Notes: a model not told the origin generated them from the letters alone. A DNA stretch of 64,000 bases from Geomonas edaphica (GCF_004917075.1 NZ_SSYB01000005.1:543501-607500); one strand, 5' to 3'. Positions 33,286 to 41,963 are shown, counted from the stretch's first letter. Program-made: numbers and translations.

Positions 33286-33912
33286 ATGAGTGATGTGAAA
33301 CTGGGAAATCCCGCGGTGGTCGGCCTTGCCGGCTTCGGAATGACGACTTTCGTGCTGCAATGCCACAACCTCGGCTGGTGCGGTATCGCCCCCGTGCTCT
33401 GGCTCGGGCTCTGTTTCGGCGGCACGGCGCAGCTGATCGCCGGCCTGATGGAGTTCAGAACCAACAACAACTTCGGGTTCTGCGCCTTCACCGGCTACGG
33501 CGCCTTCTGGATCTCGCTGTGCCTGATGATCATCTTCGGCAAGAACCCTGAGCTGGTGAAATCCTATCCGACCCTCGCCTTCAGCGCGACCGACCTCGGC
33601 TTCTACCTCGTGGCCTGGACCATCTTCACCTTCATCCTCTTTATCGCATCGATGAAACACCACGCCACGCTGGCATTCATCTTCCTCACCCTGCTTCTTG
33701 GCTTCATCGGCCTTGACGTGAAAGAGTTCACCGGCAGCGCTCTCGCCGGGACCTTCGCCGCTTACGACCTGCTCATCTGCGCATTCTCCGCGCTTTACCT
33801 GATGGCGGTAGGCGTGTACGCCGAGTCCGGCATCAAGCTGCCGGTGGGCGAGGCATGGCTCAAAGATGCCGAGCCTTCCGAAGTCCTCGCCGCTGAGAAG
33901 GTGAAGGCGTAA
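33286..33912 (+). CDS. Acetate permease, GPR1/FUN34/YaaH (SatP) family
   Basis: The protein has 208 residues from the ATG at 33286, with AAGGAGG upstream. The N-terminal LGNPAVVGLAGFGMTTFVL is the family signature NPA(P/V)xGLxGF(G/A)xTT. Six membrane helices follow, including GLCFGGTAQLIAGLMEF and FTGYGAFWISLCLMII. The family takes up acetate or succinate with protons. Acetate is the main electron donor for this bacterial group, so the gene is likely to matter for growth. It is a single gene with its own terminator. Confidence 0.93.
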   Translation: MSDVKLGNPAVVGLAGFGMTTFVLQCHNLGWCGIAPVLWLGLCFGGTAQLIAGLMEFRTNNNFGFCAFTGYGAFWISLCLMIIFGKNPELVKSYPTLAFSATDLGFYLVAWTIFTFILFIASMKHHATLAFIFLTLLLGFIGLDVKEFTGSALAGTFAAYDLLICAFSALYLMAVGVYAESGIKLPVGEAWLKDAEPSEVLAAEKVKA

Positions 33913-33942
33913 CAGCCTACTCTTCATAAACTGAATAAAAGA

Positions 33943-33976
33943 GAAGGGCCATGCCGTAGGCATGGCCCTTTTTTTA
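33943..33976 (+). terminator. Terminator of the acetate permease gene
   Basis: AAGGGCCATGCC and GGCATGGCCCTT form a 12-bp stem around GTA, followed by TTTTTTT. Confidence 0.95.
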
Positions 33977-34004
33977 TTGTGGTTCTCGCAAATTGCTCAG
34001 CTGC

Positions 34005-34165
34005 CGACAAAGGGCAAATCCCCCCTGTTCCCCCTTCGCAAAGGTTCATCCGGGAATTCCGGGGAAGACGCCTTTCAGATACCCGTATCCTCTCTTGCTG
34101 AGAACGGTGGCCTTAGAGCTCCCCCCTTTGCGAAGGGGGGAGGGGGGGGATTTGCCTCTGTTCCC
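34005..34165. repeat. Dispersed GC-rich palindromic repeat, copy 1
   Basis: It is bounded by GGCAAATCCCCCCTG and its complement GGGGGATTTGCC. Inside are CTTCGCAAAGGTTCATCC, GGGAATTCCGGGG, a conserved stretch with TCTCTTGCTGAGAACGGTGG, and the palindrome CCCCCCTTTGCGAAGGGGGG. No gene is visible in the gap. Confidence 0.85.
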
Positions 34166-34269
34166 TGTATCGCCGGTTGAAATTGTTGCAATCACCAAAG
34201 TTGGAGGCATCTGGCGTTTGATCCCGCAGTGTGTGCAATAAACTCCTCAGTTGGTGCTTGCGTGTAATG

Positions 34270-34415
34270 GCAAGGCTAAATACCCCCTGCCCCCCCTTCG
34301 CAAAGGGGGGAACGTTTGGCCAGCTTACTGCTTCGAGGCAACACACACCTGCTTCCCCGGAATTTCCTGAAGAACCTTCGCAAAGGGGGGGGACGCATGG
34401 GCTCATGCAGCGGTT
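34270..34415. repeat. Dispersed GC-rich palindromic repeat, copy 2
   Basis: It has CCCCCCTTCGCAAAGGGGGG, then GCTTCGAGGC and a diverged CCCCGGAATTTCC, then another CTTCGCAAAGGGGGG. It has the same modules as copy 1 in a shorter order. Confidence 0.8.
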
Positions 34416-34475
34416 CGTGGGCAGCTGTATTCCAGCTTCCCGGAATTCTCTTCTAAACCTTCACAAACCTCGAAT

Positions 34476-34934
34476 TCACCAAAGATATATGGATCTGTTG
34501 TCGAAGCGGTTGCGGTTGAAGTAGAGAAAGACGTTCAGAAGCAGAAAGAGGACGAAGACACAGAAGGCGTTGACGCGGTAGTGGTAGTCGGGAACCATGG
34601 TCCCGGTGGCGGTCATCACGTGCTGCACCGGCAAAAGCAAGAGGTTCGAGATGCCGTTGCAGCTCGCCAGAAAGTTGTAGCCGATTAGGAGCCAAAGCGT
34701 GAGCCGCTGCCGCTTCAGTATCCCCACGACAAGGTACAGGGAAAGGATGCTGTCGGCGAAGATCAGGTGCTCGGCAGTATCGCCTTCGTACAGTCTTCCC
34801 ATGAAGGGGAAGGGATCGCCCAGGTGGGAGAGGGTGACGAGCATGGATAGGAGGTAGACGCCGGTCAAAGGGACCAGCGCGAGTGGCTTCTTGTTTTCGT
34901 TCGGCGCTTCCACGACCCTGTCCGTTTCTTTCAC
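34476..34934 (-). CDS. Small integral membrane protein
   Basis: The start is taken as the GTG at 34934, which has GAGG 6 bases upstream; the frame is open further but lacks a site. The product has 152 residues with four predicted membrane helices: ALVPLTGVYLLSMLVTL, ADSILSLYLVVGIL, LTLWLLIGYNFLASCNGI, VFVLFLLLNVFLYF. A conserved-looking DxAEHLIFAD and a Tyr/His cluster lie in loops. No family is recognised. The gene is alone, with repeat-rich DNA on its downstream side. Confidence 0.6.
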   Translation of the reverse strand: MKETDRVVEAPNENKKPLALVPLTGVYLLSMLVTLSHLGDPFPFMGRLYEGDTAEHLIFADSILSLYLVVGILKRQRLTLWLLIGYNFLASCNGISNLLLLPVQHVMTATGTMVPDYHYRVNAFCVFVLFLLLNVFLYFNRNRFDNRSIYLW

Positions 34935-35219
34935 GCTGTGCCTCGTGTGTGTCCCGCCTCGATGGAGGGCGCCTATCTTGCGCAAGGTTGTCCGGGCCGC
35001 TTCTCGCACGGTGCGAAAATAGACCGCTGTTATATTAACAGGTGGCCAGCGTTCGTGCAATATGAGTTTTCTCTTTCGCAAAGGATGCGCGTGAGCACCC
35101 GGGATAGAGGGGGGGGGCGCTCCGGGGGAAGAAAGACCGCTGCAAGAAAAGACTACAAAAAATTACCGGTAGGACGAAAAGAGAGGGGTACGTGACGAAT
35201 TCGGAAAAGAGAGGTATCG

Positions 35220-35939
35220 ATGTCGAGTTTTTCACCGGGTGAAGAACCGGAGCATGATGTGCCCGCAGTGCTGGCCATCGCTTACGATGACCAGTCGAGA
35301 GCGGCGCTGGCGGCGAACCCGGGTGCCTACGGATCGTGTGCCGTTGCCTGCGCTTCTTTCAGGGAGGCCCAGGAACATGCACTGGTCCGACGTTTCAGCG
35401 GGATACTCGTCGACCTGGTGACTATGGTTAAGGCGAAGGACGAAGAGAAAGTGATCGCCCATACCCTGACCGAGCTCTACCCGACCCTTCGTGTGAAGTC
35501 GATGGGAAACATGCTGATCCCGATGATCATGCCGGGAAACGCGAAGCAGGACAGTAACCTCAAGGACTTCTTTTTGAAGACCTGCGCGGGGTTCACCGCG
35601 AGGCCCCTCAGGCTGCACCGGCGCAGGGATATCTCGGTCCCGGTCTTTGTCGGGGACGAGCGTGGTGCTACGCTGAACCTCTCCTGGGGGGGCGCCTTCA
35701 TCCTCTCGATGCACCCGGAGCGCTATCAGGCGGGGGAGGGGATCTGCGTCACCTTGATGCCGGGACATGATGTCAGGGTCGCCGCGCAGGCGGTTGTCGT
35801 GCGCATTCAACCTTGGGGGGAGCGGCGTCTGCCGGGGATAGGAATTGCTTTTGGCGAGTTGACCGAGGAACTTCACGAGGCGCTGCTCGCCTTACTAAGG
35901 GTTCCAAAAGACGAAGACCGGGACAAACTGGTCACATAG
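35220..35939 (+). CDS. PilZ-domain protein
   Basis: The protein has 239 residues with AGAGG before the ATG. The C-terminal half has RLHRRRDISVPVFVGD, then LNLSWGGAFI and a run of beta strands ending IGIAFGEL. The RxxxR and xNxSxxG pair is the c-di-GMP binding signature of PilZ domains, here with Trp in the Gly motif. The N-terminal 125 residues resemble a degenerate receiver-like domain (AYDDQSRAALAANPGAYG). It sits 8 bases before a CheX-like gene and probably links c-di-GMP to surface behaviour or motility. Confidence 0.85.
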   Translation: MSSFSPGEEPEHDVPAVLAIAYDDQSRAALAANPGAYGSCAVACASFREAQEHALVRRFSGILVDLVTMVKAKDEEKVIAHTLTELYPTLRVKSMGNMLIPMIMPGNAKQDSNLKDFFLKTCAGFTARPLRLHRRRDISVPVFVGDERGATLNLSWGGAFILSMHPERYQAGEGICVTLMPGHDVRVAAQAVVVRIQPWGERRLPGIGIAFGELTEELHEALLALLRVPKDEDRDKLVT

Positions 35940-35947
35940 GAAACGAT

Positions 35948-36448
35948 ATGATAAGCGCTGCCATTCTGGAACTGTTGAACACGACGCAAGAAAAGTTGGT
36001 CGAGTATCTCGACGGGGACGTTAGGGAGATCTTTTCGACCATGGTGGGGGTGGAGTTGCCGTCGTCCACTCCGGTGGAAGCCGTGACGAAGTTCACCGAC
36101 TGCGTGACGGCCATGGTCGGTCTCGCCGGGAGCTACAACGGCATGATCGCCATCCATGCGGAGCAGGCGACGGCGCTGTCGTTTGCCTCGCAGATGCTAG
36201 GCATGGAGATCACCGAGTGCGACGATGACGTGCGCGACGCGCTCGGTGAAGTCGCCAACATGATAGGGGGCTCCTTCAAGCACCACTTCGTGGCCAACGG
36301 TCACGAGGTGCGCCTGTCGACTCCTTCGGTGATGTCGGGCAACGAGTACGTCCTCAGCATGGGGGCGGCACCCGATACCCTGACCCTCGCCTTCGGGGAG
36401 GGACCGGGACATTTCCTCGTCTGCGTCTACCTCGAAAGGGCGACTTAG
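35948..36448 (+). CDS. CheX-like chemotaxis phosphatase
   Basis: The protein has 166 residues from the ATG at 35948. DALGEVANMIGGSFKHHF carries the ExxN catalytic pair of CheC/CheX/FliY phosphatases, which dephosphorylate CheY-P. The early segment FSTMVGVEL and SYNGMIAIHAEQATALSFASQMLGME fit the family fold. There is one ExxN motif, as in CheX. Its coupling to the PilZ gene suggests a pathway joining c-di-GMP and a CheY-like response. Confidence 0.8.
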   Translation: MISAAILELLNTTQEKLVEYLDGDVREIFSTMVGVELPSSTPVEAVTKFTDCVTAMVGLAGSYNGMIAIHAEQATALSFASQMLGMEITECDDDVRDALGEVANMIGGSFKHHFVANGHEVRLSTPSVMSGNEYVLSMGAAPDTLTLAFGEGPGHFLVCVYLERAT

Positions 36449-36495
36449 GCGCAGTGGTGGCACCGCTGGCGGTTATTTTTGTTTGAACATCGGTG

Positions 36496-36565
36496 AGACA
36501 AATCCCCCCTGTCCCCCCTTCGCAAAGGGGGGGACGTCAAGGCCCGTGCAGCGCTTCGTGGGGGG
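36496..36565. repeat. Dispersed GC-rich palindromic repeat, copy 3
   Basis: ACAAATCCCCCCTG, then CCCCCCTTCGCAAAGGGGGG and GCAGCGCTTCGTGGG. It lies in the gap after the CheX-like gene. Confidence 0.8.
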
Positions 36566-36600
36566 CGTACACCATGCTCGTTGGAATTTCGGCGTGTAAT

Positions 36601-36634
36601 TAAAAAAGCCGGCCCCGTTACGGGTGCCGGCTTC
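36601..36634 (-). terminator. Terminator of the small basic protein gene
   Basis: On the - strand AGCCGGCACCC and a near-complement CGGGGCCGGCT are followed by TTTTTTA. It starts about 22 bases after the stop of the gene at 36656. Confidence 0.75.
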
Positions 36635-36655
36635 GTCGCGCCGTGAGCAGGGGGC

Positions 36656-36835
36656 TCAGGCGCTGCGACCTTTGCGGCCGCTCTGAACGTGGCCGTGGGG
36701 AGTGATGACGTGGACGTTATGGTTCGGTTCGCGCCGGATCATCATCTCATGTTTGGCGAGCATCGCCGGGTTCTTTTTCTCCCGATCCATTGCAACGTTA
36801 CGCTTCGGAGTCGTCGGCATCTTCGGTTCTCTCAT
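36656..36835 (-). CDS. Small basic protein
   Basis: A 59-residue product from the ATG at 36835, with a strong ribosome site (GAGGAGGTG) and its own terminator, so it is real despite its size. It is rich in Arg, Lys, Met, Pro and His (KMPTTPKRNVAMDREKKNP, NHNVHVITPHGHV). No cysteine motif or membrane segment is seen. Function is unknown; nucleic-acid binding would be compatible with its charge. Confidence 0.7.
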   Translation of the reverse strand: MREPKMPTTPKRNVAMDREKKNPAMLAKHEMMIRREPNHNVHVITPHGHVQSGRKGRSA

Positions 36836-36973
36836 AGCGGACACCTCCTCTCTCTCTGCCTAGCATTATACCACCTTTCATCCAATCACGGTGACTCCCT
36901 CATTGCAACATCCGCTTTACGCGCCATACTTGTGCTTTGGTATCGCACATCATTGAGTTCCAAGGAGGAGAAT

Positions 36974-37828
36974 ATGAAGCGTAAACTGTTCGTCTGTCTC
37001 TCAGCCCTCTTTTGTCTCGCCCTTTCCGGGTGCGTCACGAGCGGCACCTATAAGCAGAAACAGATGGAGGCGGAAAACCTGGAGAAGAACCTTAAGGATC
37101 AGCGGGGGCAGTACAACATCCTGATGGGGGAGAACGACCAGCTAAAAAACGAGGTGAAGCGGCTGGACGGCGAGGTGGCGACCTTGACCGGCGAGCGGAA
37201 CGCGCTGACGGCGGACAAGAAGGGGCTCGAGGAGTCGCTTCGTTCCACGGCGGACGCGAAGAACCAGAAGATCGGCGAGCTGAGCCGCAAGCTGGGCGAC
37301 GTGGAGGGTGAGAACAAGCGGCTTAAGGACGACATCGCCGGACTGCAAAAGCAAAAGGAGGAGGTGCAGAAAACGAGCAAGACCTACGGAGACCTCCTGG
37401 AGCAGATGAAAGGGGAGATCGCCAAGGGCCAGGTAACCATTTCTGAGCTGAAGGGGAAACTGACCGTGAACATGGTCGATTCCGTACTCTTCGATTCGGG
37501 CAAGGCGGAAGTGAAGCCTGAGGGGCTCGTCGTGCTGCAGAAGGTGGTGGACATACTGAAGAACGTGAAGGACAAGGCGGTGCGCATCGAGGGGCATACC
37601 GACAACGTCCAGATCGTGGGGCAGCTCGCCAAGCGCTACCCCACGAACTGGGAGCTTTCCGCGGCGCGCGCCCTGAACGTGACCCGCTACTTGCAGCAGC
37701 AGGGGCTTGACCCGGCGCTCCTCGCTGCGGTGGGCTACGGTGAGTACAAGCCGGTGGCTTCGAACGACACGGACGAGGGACGGGCGAAGAACCGCAGGAT
37801 CGAGATCGTGCTGGTCGCCAAGGAGTAA
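36974..37828 (+). CDS. OmpA-family lipoprotein with coiled coil
   Basis: The protein has 284 residues from the ATG at 36974 (GGAGGAG upstream). A type II signal with lipobox LSGC gives Cys20 as the lipidated residue. Residues 25-150 are a heptad-rich coiled coil (ENLEKNLKDQ, LKNEVKRLDGEVATL). The C-terminal domain is OmpA-like (VLFDSGKAEVKPEG, RIEGHTDN, NWELSAARALNVTRYL, NRRIEIVLV) and binds peptidoglycan. The protein should tether an outer or inner membrane to the wall. It is followed 31 bases later by a secreted metallopeptidase-like gene. Confidence 0.93.
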   Translation: MKRKLFVCLSALFCLALSGCVTSGTYKQKQMEAENLEKNLKDQRGQYNILMGENDQLKNEVKRLDGEVATLTGERNALTADKKGLEESLRSTADAKNQKIGELSRKLGDVEGENKRLKDDIAGLQKQKEEVQKTSKTYGDLLEQMKGEIAKGQVTISELKGKLTVNMVDSVLFDSGKAEVKPEGLVVLQKVVDILKNVKDKAVRIEGHTDNVQIVGQLAKRYPTNWELSAARALNVTRYLQQQGLDPALLAAVGYGEYKPVASNDTDEGRAKNRRIEIVLVAKE

Positions 37829-37859
37829 AGTCAGGGGGCGGCATAGCGGGGAGGAGAGG

Positions 37860-38528
37860 ATGAACGTTGTTGCACTGCTTATCGTTCTTGTCCTTTTTCG
37901 TGCCACGCCGGATGCCTTTGCCATCCAGGGAGCCTGTCCTGGCGCAGTGATCGTCGTGGCCGCCACCTCTGACGAGTATGAGAGCGTTTGCACCGCGGTC
38001 CGCTCCTGTACACCGTTTCTGAAGTCGCTGGGGCTCGTCCTGCCGGATGGGCTGACCCTGACGCTTGACGACGCGCCGTCGGGAAAAAGTATGGACCATG
38101 CCTTTGGTTACTACGATCCCCGCAACAACTCCATTCACATGCTGAACTACCGGGCGGCCCTGGAGTCCTCCAGGGCCGCCCCTTCTTTTGGTGTCCCCTT
38201 TGACCCGGCCATATGGCGCAGCTATATCATCCACGAACTTGTCCATGCCGCAGCCCAGGGAGGGTTTCGCCGTGGAGCGCAGAGGCATACGGCCAGCGAG
38301 TACATCGCATCGGTGAGCCAGTTGGTCACGCTCCCGCCGGACGAGCGGGCGAGGATCTTGGAGAACTTCGGGGAATTGAGCGGGTTCGACGGGGAGGATA
38401 TAACTTTGAACTATTACCTGCTTGATCCGGCCAGGTTCGCCATCAATTCGTTCCTGCACTACCAGAAGCCCGGCAACGGCGACGCATTTATCCGGCAGCT
38501 CCTCTTGAACGGTCTTCCAGACGAGTGA
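37860..38528 (+). CDS. Secreted zincin-like protein (DUF6639 type)
   Basis: The protein has 222 residues from the ATG at 37860, with GGGGAGGAG upstream. The signal peptide ends near DAFAIQ. IIHELVHAAA contains HELVH, an HExxH zinc-protease motif, and ASEYIA downstream could give the third ligand (Glu), as in gluzincins. The rest (HAFGYYDPRNNSIHML, NYYLLDPARFAINSFLHY) fits DUF6639. It is probably a periplasmic or secreted metallopeptidase, or a catalytically silent relative. Confidence 0.7.
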   Translation: MNVVALLIVLVLFRATPDAFAIQGACPGAVIVVAATSDEYESVCTAVRSCTPFLKSLGLVLPDGLTLTLDDAPSGKSMDHAFGYYDPRNNSIHMLNYRAALESSRAAPSFGVPFDPAIWRSYIIHELVHAAAQGGFRRGAQRHTASEYIASVSQLVTLPPDERARILENFGELSGFDGEDITLNYYLLDPARFAINSFLHYQKPGNGDAFIRQLLLNGLPDE

Positions 38529-38612
38529 GCCGGGCTGCGGAGGAGCTTCAGGTTTTGTCGGGAGATGGTACAACTATGTAAGCTGTTCAGCACAAAGAGA
38601 GAGGAGATAGAC

Positions 38613-39659
38613 ATGGCAACTCCCGCAGAAACCTCGTACTTCCACACCCTGTCGCTTGCGAGCGATCCCGAGCTGCGCCGCCGTTTCATGGTGGTGGACG
38701 AGGACCTGAGGGGGAACCTGCGTTTCGGGCTCGTGCTGGAGATACTGGACAAGGTGGCGGAGGAGACCGCGCTCGCCTACGTGAACCAGTTCCATCCCGG
38801 GGCACGGGTGGTCACCGCGGCGATCGACAACGTCATCGTGCGCCACGTGGCGGACGTGACCCGCGACCTCGTCTGTGAGGCCCGCATCAACCACGTGGGG
38901 CGCTCCTCGCTGGAGATCGGCATCAGGGTGGAGCAGCCGGGCGAGCCGGCGAACCACGTCGCCTCCTGCTACTTCACCATGGTCGCGCGCTCGGGGATGG
39001 GGGAGGGGGCGGTGAGCATGACACTGCCGCCGCTTGACTACGGCAGCGAGACGGAGCGGCGGCGCGCGCTGAAGGCTACGGCGCGTCGGGAGGAGTACCG
39101 CCAGCAGCAGGCGCTCTTGTCGGAGCCGCCGAGCGCCGAGGAATACCGGATGCTCGCCTCCCTGCACCAGGCCCAGGACGAGCCGGGGTTCCAGGGACTT
39201 CTGACCGGGCGACTGACGGCGGACGCCTGGGAAAGGATGTACCCGGAGTTCGAAAACGTGCCGCAGAAGATCTTCGGGGGATACCTGGTGCGCAGAGCCT
39301 ACGAGCTCTCCTCGATTTGCTCCGAGCTTGTGGCGCCGGACCGTTCCGTGATGGCGGCCGTGAACCGGATCAACTTCTTTCACCCGGTACGCATGGGGGA
39401 CAAGCTGCACTACACAAGTCGCGTGGTCTACACGAACGGAAGCTACATCTGCGTCGAGGCGAACATCGAGCGCATCAGTCGTGACCGCACCAGCAAGGCG
39501 CTCTCCAACTCCTGTCTCTTCACCTTCGTGAATGTGGACCGGGAACTGGTGCATCGCCCGGTGCCGACGGTGTACCCGACCACCTACGCCGAAGATGCCA
39601 GGTACCTCGCCGCGGCGAGGAGTTTTGAGGGGCTCGCGGAGCACGTCTATATAATTTGA
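38613..39659 (+). CDS. Acyl-CoA thioesterase, double hotdog
   Basis: The protein has 348 residues from the ATG at 38613, with GAGAGAGGAG upstream. Two hotdog repeats are visible: residues 15-150 (GNLRFGLVLEILDKVAEETALAYV, VVTAAIDNVIVRH) and 200-345 (NVPQKIFGGYLVRRAYELSSI, VNRINFFHPVRMGDKLHYTSRVVYTNGSYI). The GGYLxRxAYE and FxxPVxxGD patterns are those of ACOT9/BFIT-like thioesterases. It hydrolyses acyl-CoA in the cytoplasm; chain length cannot be read. It is a single gene with a terminator. Confidence 0.88.
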   Translation: MATPAETSYFHTLSLASDPELRRRFMVVDEDLRGNLRFGLVLEILDKVAEETALAYVNQFHPGARVVTAAIDNVIVRHVADVTRDLVCEARINHVGRSSLEIGIRVEQPGEPANHVASCYFTMVARSGMGEGAVSMTLPPLDYGSETERRRALKATARREEYRQQQALLSEPPSAEEYRMLASLHQAQDEPGFQGLLTGRLTADAWERMYPEFENVPQKIFGGYLVRRAYELSSICSELVAPDRSVMAAVNRINFFHPVRMGDKLHYTSRVVYTNGSYICVEANIERISRDRTSKALSNSCLFTFVNVDRELVHRPVPTVYPTTYAEDARYLAAARSFEGLAEHVYII

Positions 39660-39684
39660 CCGCAGGTGAGGCACGGTCCACCGG

Positions 39685-39723
39685 GGGCGCGGGGAGAAGA
39701 ATTCCCCGCGCCCTCATTTTTTT
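39685..39723 (+). terminator. Terminator of the thioesterase gene
   Basis: GGGCGCGGGGA pairs with TCCCCGCGCCC around a short AT-rich loop, followed by TCATTTTTTT. Confidence 0.93.
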
Positions 39724-39783
39724 GGGGGGCAGGAAATCCCGGGGAAACGGATATGCATGCCTACGAAGCACTACGTTTGACCT

Positions 39784-39926
39784 CGCGCTCCCCCCTTTGC
39801 GAAGGTTCATCAGGGAATTCCGGGTAAGAAGCCTTTCAGATAATCCGTGTCCTCTCTTGCTGAGAACGGTGGCCTCGCGCTCCCCCCTTTGCGAAGGGGG
39901 GACGGGGGGGATTTGCTTTTGTTTCT
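39784..39926. repeat. Dispersed GC-rich palindromic repeat, copy 4
   Basis: CCCCCCTTTGCGAAGG, TTCATCAGGGAATTCCGGG, a conserved middle with TCTCTTGCTGAGAACGGTGG, then CCCCCCTTTGCGAAGGGGGG and GGGGGGATTTGC. It matches copy 1 nearly along its length. Confidence 0.88.
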
Positions 39927-40044
39927 CAGTTCTCGCTGGTAGGACGGGATTCCAGGTCTTGCTTTCCTCCAGGAGGAGAAAAAGGATTTTCCGATAACCG
40001 TCAATTATCTGTGAATGTAGTCAGCTGGTGCTTGTATGGTCCGA

Positions 40045-40165
40045 CCAAGGCAAATCCCCCCTGCCCCCCCTTCGCAAAGGGGGGAACGTTAGGCCCAATG
40101 CGCGCCTCGTGGGTTGCGGCACTCTTTTTCCCGAAATTACCGGACGAACCTTTTTTGCGCAGGCG
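40045..40165. repeat. Dispersed GC-rich palindromic repeat, copy 5
   Basis: GGCAAATCCCCCCTG, then the palindrome CCCCCCTTCGCAAAGGGGGG, a GCGCCTCGTGGG block and a diverged CCGAAATTACCGGACGAACC. The remaining gap to 40469 holds no gene that I can support. Confidence 0.8.
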
Positions 40166-40469
40166 CAGAAATTTTGCAGCGGCGCCTTTCGTTTTGCACA
40201 AACGCCAAATCACCGAAGGGGGAAGCGGCTAAAAGCGACCGTTAGCCCGGGCTATTTGGGAAAGATTAAGAAGATTTGGCACGTCGGAATGTGTTAAAGT
40301 TGCGCATGTTGCGACGTTTTTGAGCAGTACCGACGGGAGCATGGCGTGGCCTCGGTCAGTGATACCGAGGGTTTGCCGCCAAAGCGTTTCGTTGGTATAC
40401 ATCATGCTTTTTGACGTAGCATCACACTTTATCACTGCTTTCACGATGGAGCAGAACGAGGGCTGAGAG

Positions 40470-40901
40470 ATGGATACGTACACGATCGATGTCGAACTGG
40501 AACACTACTACGGCGACCGCATGGCTACCAGCAGCAGGGAAGCCTGCCGCCGCTTTTACCTGAGAGCGGTGTCGCGCTGCAACGCGACCGAGCTTGAGCG
40601 CTACCTGCGCGTGGTGAAGGCGCACGCCTCGGTATATTCGTCGGTGCACCACATGTTTCGCTCCCCCTTCAAGCACGTCGAGCTGCCGCTTTTCCTGACC
40701 AGCCTCGTCCTCTTCATCTCCAGCCTGGTCATGATCTTCACCGGCGCGACCAGCGTCCTCATAGCAGGTGGCATCTCGGCAGGTTTTCTAGGCATGGTGC
40801 AGTGCGCCCGGCAGTTGATCCGCAACTGGCAGCAGCACTCGGTGCGCGAGGCGGTCTTCAGCGAGTTCGCCGAGTTTTTGCAGCAGGAAACCACGCGTTA
40901 A
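40470..40901 (+). CDS. Membrane protein with two transmembrane helices
   Basis: The protein has 143 residues. There is no strong ribosome site; GAGAG lies just before the ATG. Residues 1-65 are cytoplasmic-like with a helical, Arg-rich segment (REACRRFYLRAVSRCNATELERYL). Two hydrophobic helices follow (LPLFLTSLVLFISSLVMIF and LIAGGISAGFLGMVQCA), then a polar tail. No family is recognised. It is a single gene with a strong terminator. Confidence 0.6.
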   Translation: MDTYTIDVELEHYYGDRMATSSREACRRFYLRAVSRCNATELERYLRVVKAHASVYSSVHHMFRSPFKHVELPLFLTSLVLFISSLVMIFTGATSVLIAGGISAGFLGMVQCARQLIRNWQQHSVREAVFSEFAEFLQQETTR

Positions 40902-40922
40902 TAGATTCCCCCGAAATCCAGT

Positions 40923-40965
40923 AAAGAGGCTGCCACGGAAGGTCCGTGTGCAGCCTCTTTTTCTG
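40923..40965 (+). terminator. Terminator
   Basis: AAAGAGGCTGCCACGGA pairs with TCCGTGTGCAGCCTCTTT (one mismatch), followed by TTCTG. Confidence 0.92.
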
Positions 40966-41058
40966 TCTCTTCTCCTCCCACTCCTTTGACGGCGCGCTTT
41001 TTTTCTATATAGTATTGGAGCCTCGCGGGGCACTCATCTCATGAATGGAGGTAGCAAC

Positions 41059-41514
41059 ATGAAACGCCTGATCCTTCTTTTCGTCACCCTGCTTCTGCTC
41101 TCGCCTATAGCGGCCCACGCGAGTCTCGACGGGTTCCTCTCCAGCCTGAACGTCCAGGCGCGCGCCGACATGGCCGGCTTTTCCGCCAAGGTGAGTGCGC
41201 AGTTCGGCGTGCCGCAGGCCAAGGTTCAGATGGTGCTGCAAAGCGTGCCGGAACCGGCCGATGCGTTCATGCTTTTCCAGCTCGGTCAGTACTCGGGGAA
41301 GCCGGTGGACCAGGTCTACCAGGTCTATCAGCCGAACAAGAAGAAGGGGTGGGGGGCGATCGCCAAGGAGCTCGGTATAAAGCCCGGCTCGCCGGAATTC
41401 CATGCCCTCAAGCGGGGTGACCTGCATTTCACCGGGGAGCCCGCGGGGCAGGGGGGCGGCCCCGGCAAGGGGAAAGGGCAAGGTAAGGGACACGGCAAGG
41501 GGCACAACAAGTAG
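41059..41514 (+). CDS. Secreted protein with Gly/Lys/His-rich tail
   Basis: The protein has 151 residues from the ATG at 41059 (GGAGG upstream). The signal peptide (RLILLFVTLLLLSPIAAHA) is followed by a helical domain (SLDGFLSSLNVQARADMAGFSAKVSAQFG... YSGKPVDQVYQVY...KKGWGAIAKELGIKPGSPEFHALK). The C-terminus is a run of Gly-Lys-Gly-His repeats (GPGKGKGQGKGHGKGHNK), which may bind metal or polyanions. The middle phrase GKPVDxVxxxYxxxKxxGWGxIAKELGI recurs in small secreted proteins of this group. Function is unknown. Confidence 0.75.
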   Translation: MKRLILLFVTLLLLSPIAAHASLDGFLSSLNVQARADMAGFSAKVSAQFGVPQAKVQMVLQSVPEPADAFMLFQLGQYSGKPVDQVYQVYQPNKKKGWGAIAKELGIKPGSPEFHALKRGDLHFTGEPAGQGGGPGKGKGQGKGHGKGHNK

Positions 41515-41546
41515 TTGAGCGCGCGTTCGTAGTTCCGCTGCAGGGG

Positions 41547-41580
41547 AGAGGCCAGGCATTTTTGCCTGGCCTCTTTTGTT
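41547..41580 (+). terminator. Terminator
   Basis: AGAGGCCAGGCA and TGCCTGGCCTCT flank a T-rich loop and are followed by TTTGTTT. Confidence 0.93.
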
Positions 41581-41822
41581 TAAAGGCAAATTCCCCAGGC
41601 TCCCACTTACAAAGGTTCATCCGGCAATTCCGGGGAAGATGCGTCAGTCCTCCCCCTCCCCTTGCGGGAGGGGGGAAGGGGGTGGGGGAACGTGCCATCA
41701 TCTCCGTGACTTGCAGCTTCACCCACCCCCCTGCCCCCTCCCGTCAAGGGAGGGGGAGGCCCGAGTGCAAGTTTTCCCGGAATTCCCGGATGAACCTTCG
41801 GAAAGGGGGGAACGTGATGCCA
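41580..41822. repeat. Dispersed GC-rich palindromic repeat, copy 6 (compound)
   Basis: GGCAAATTCCCC, ACAAAGGTTCATCC, GGCAATTCCGGGG, then a long near-palindrome of C and G runs (41655-41755, with CCTCCCCCTCCCC and its rough complement). It closes with CCCGGAATTCCCGGATGAACC and GGAAAGGGGGG. No gene is visible up to 41963. Confidence 0.8.
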
Positions 41823-41891
41823 TGCTCACTGTGCTTCTTTGATACTTTTTCGCAGCTATGACAGAAAACTCCGAGGGCTTTGTGACATCTG

Positions 41892-41922
41892 TTGACTCTA
41901 TGACTGAAACAGTATACTGTTT
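41892..41922 (+). promoter_or_regulatory. Operator/promoter of the permease-PadR operon
   Basis: AAACAGTATACTGTTT (41907-41922) is a perfect 16-bp palindrome. TTGACT at 41892 and TATACT at 41913 could be -35 and -10 with a short 15-base spacer, so the operator covers the -10. The operon's last gene encodes a PadR regulator, the likely ligand-responsive repressor. Confidence 0.6.
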
Positions 41923-41963
41923 ATGACAGTATTGTCGCGGCTGTGAGAGAGTGGGAGGCGGTT

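Noticed and set aside
40310..40395. On the - strand, GGCAAACC followed by a hairpin and CCACGCCATGC resembles a c-di-GMP (GEMM) riboswitch.
   Set aside because: The second conserved block differs from GACGCAAAGC and no - strand gene follows within 5 kb; a covariance search would settle it.
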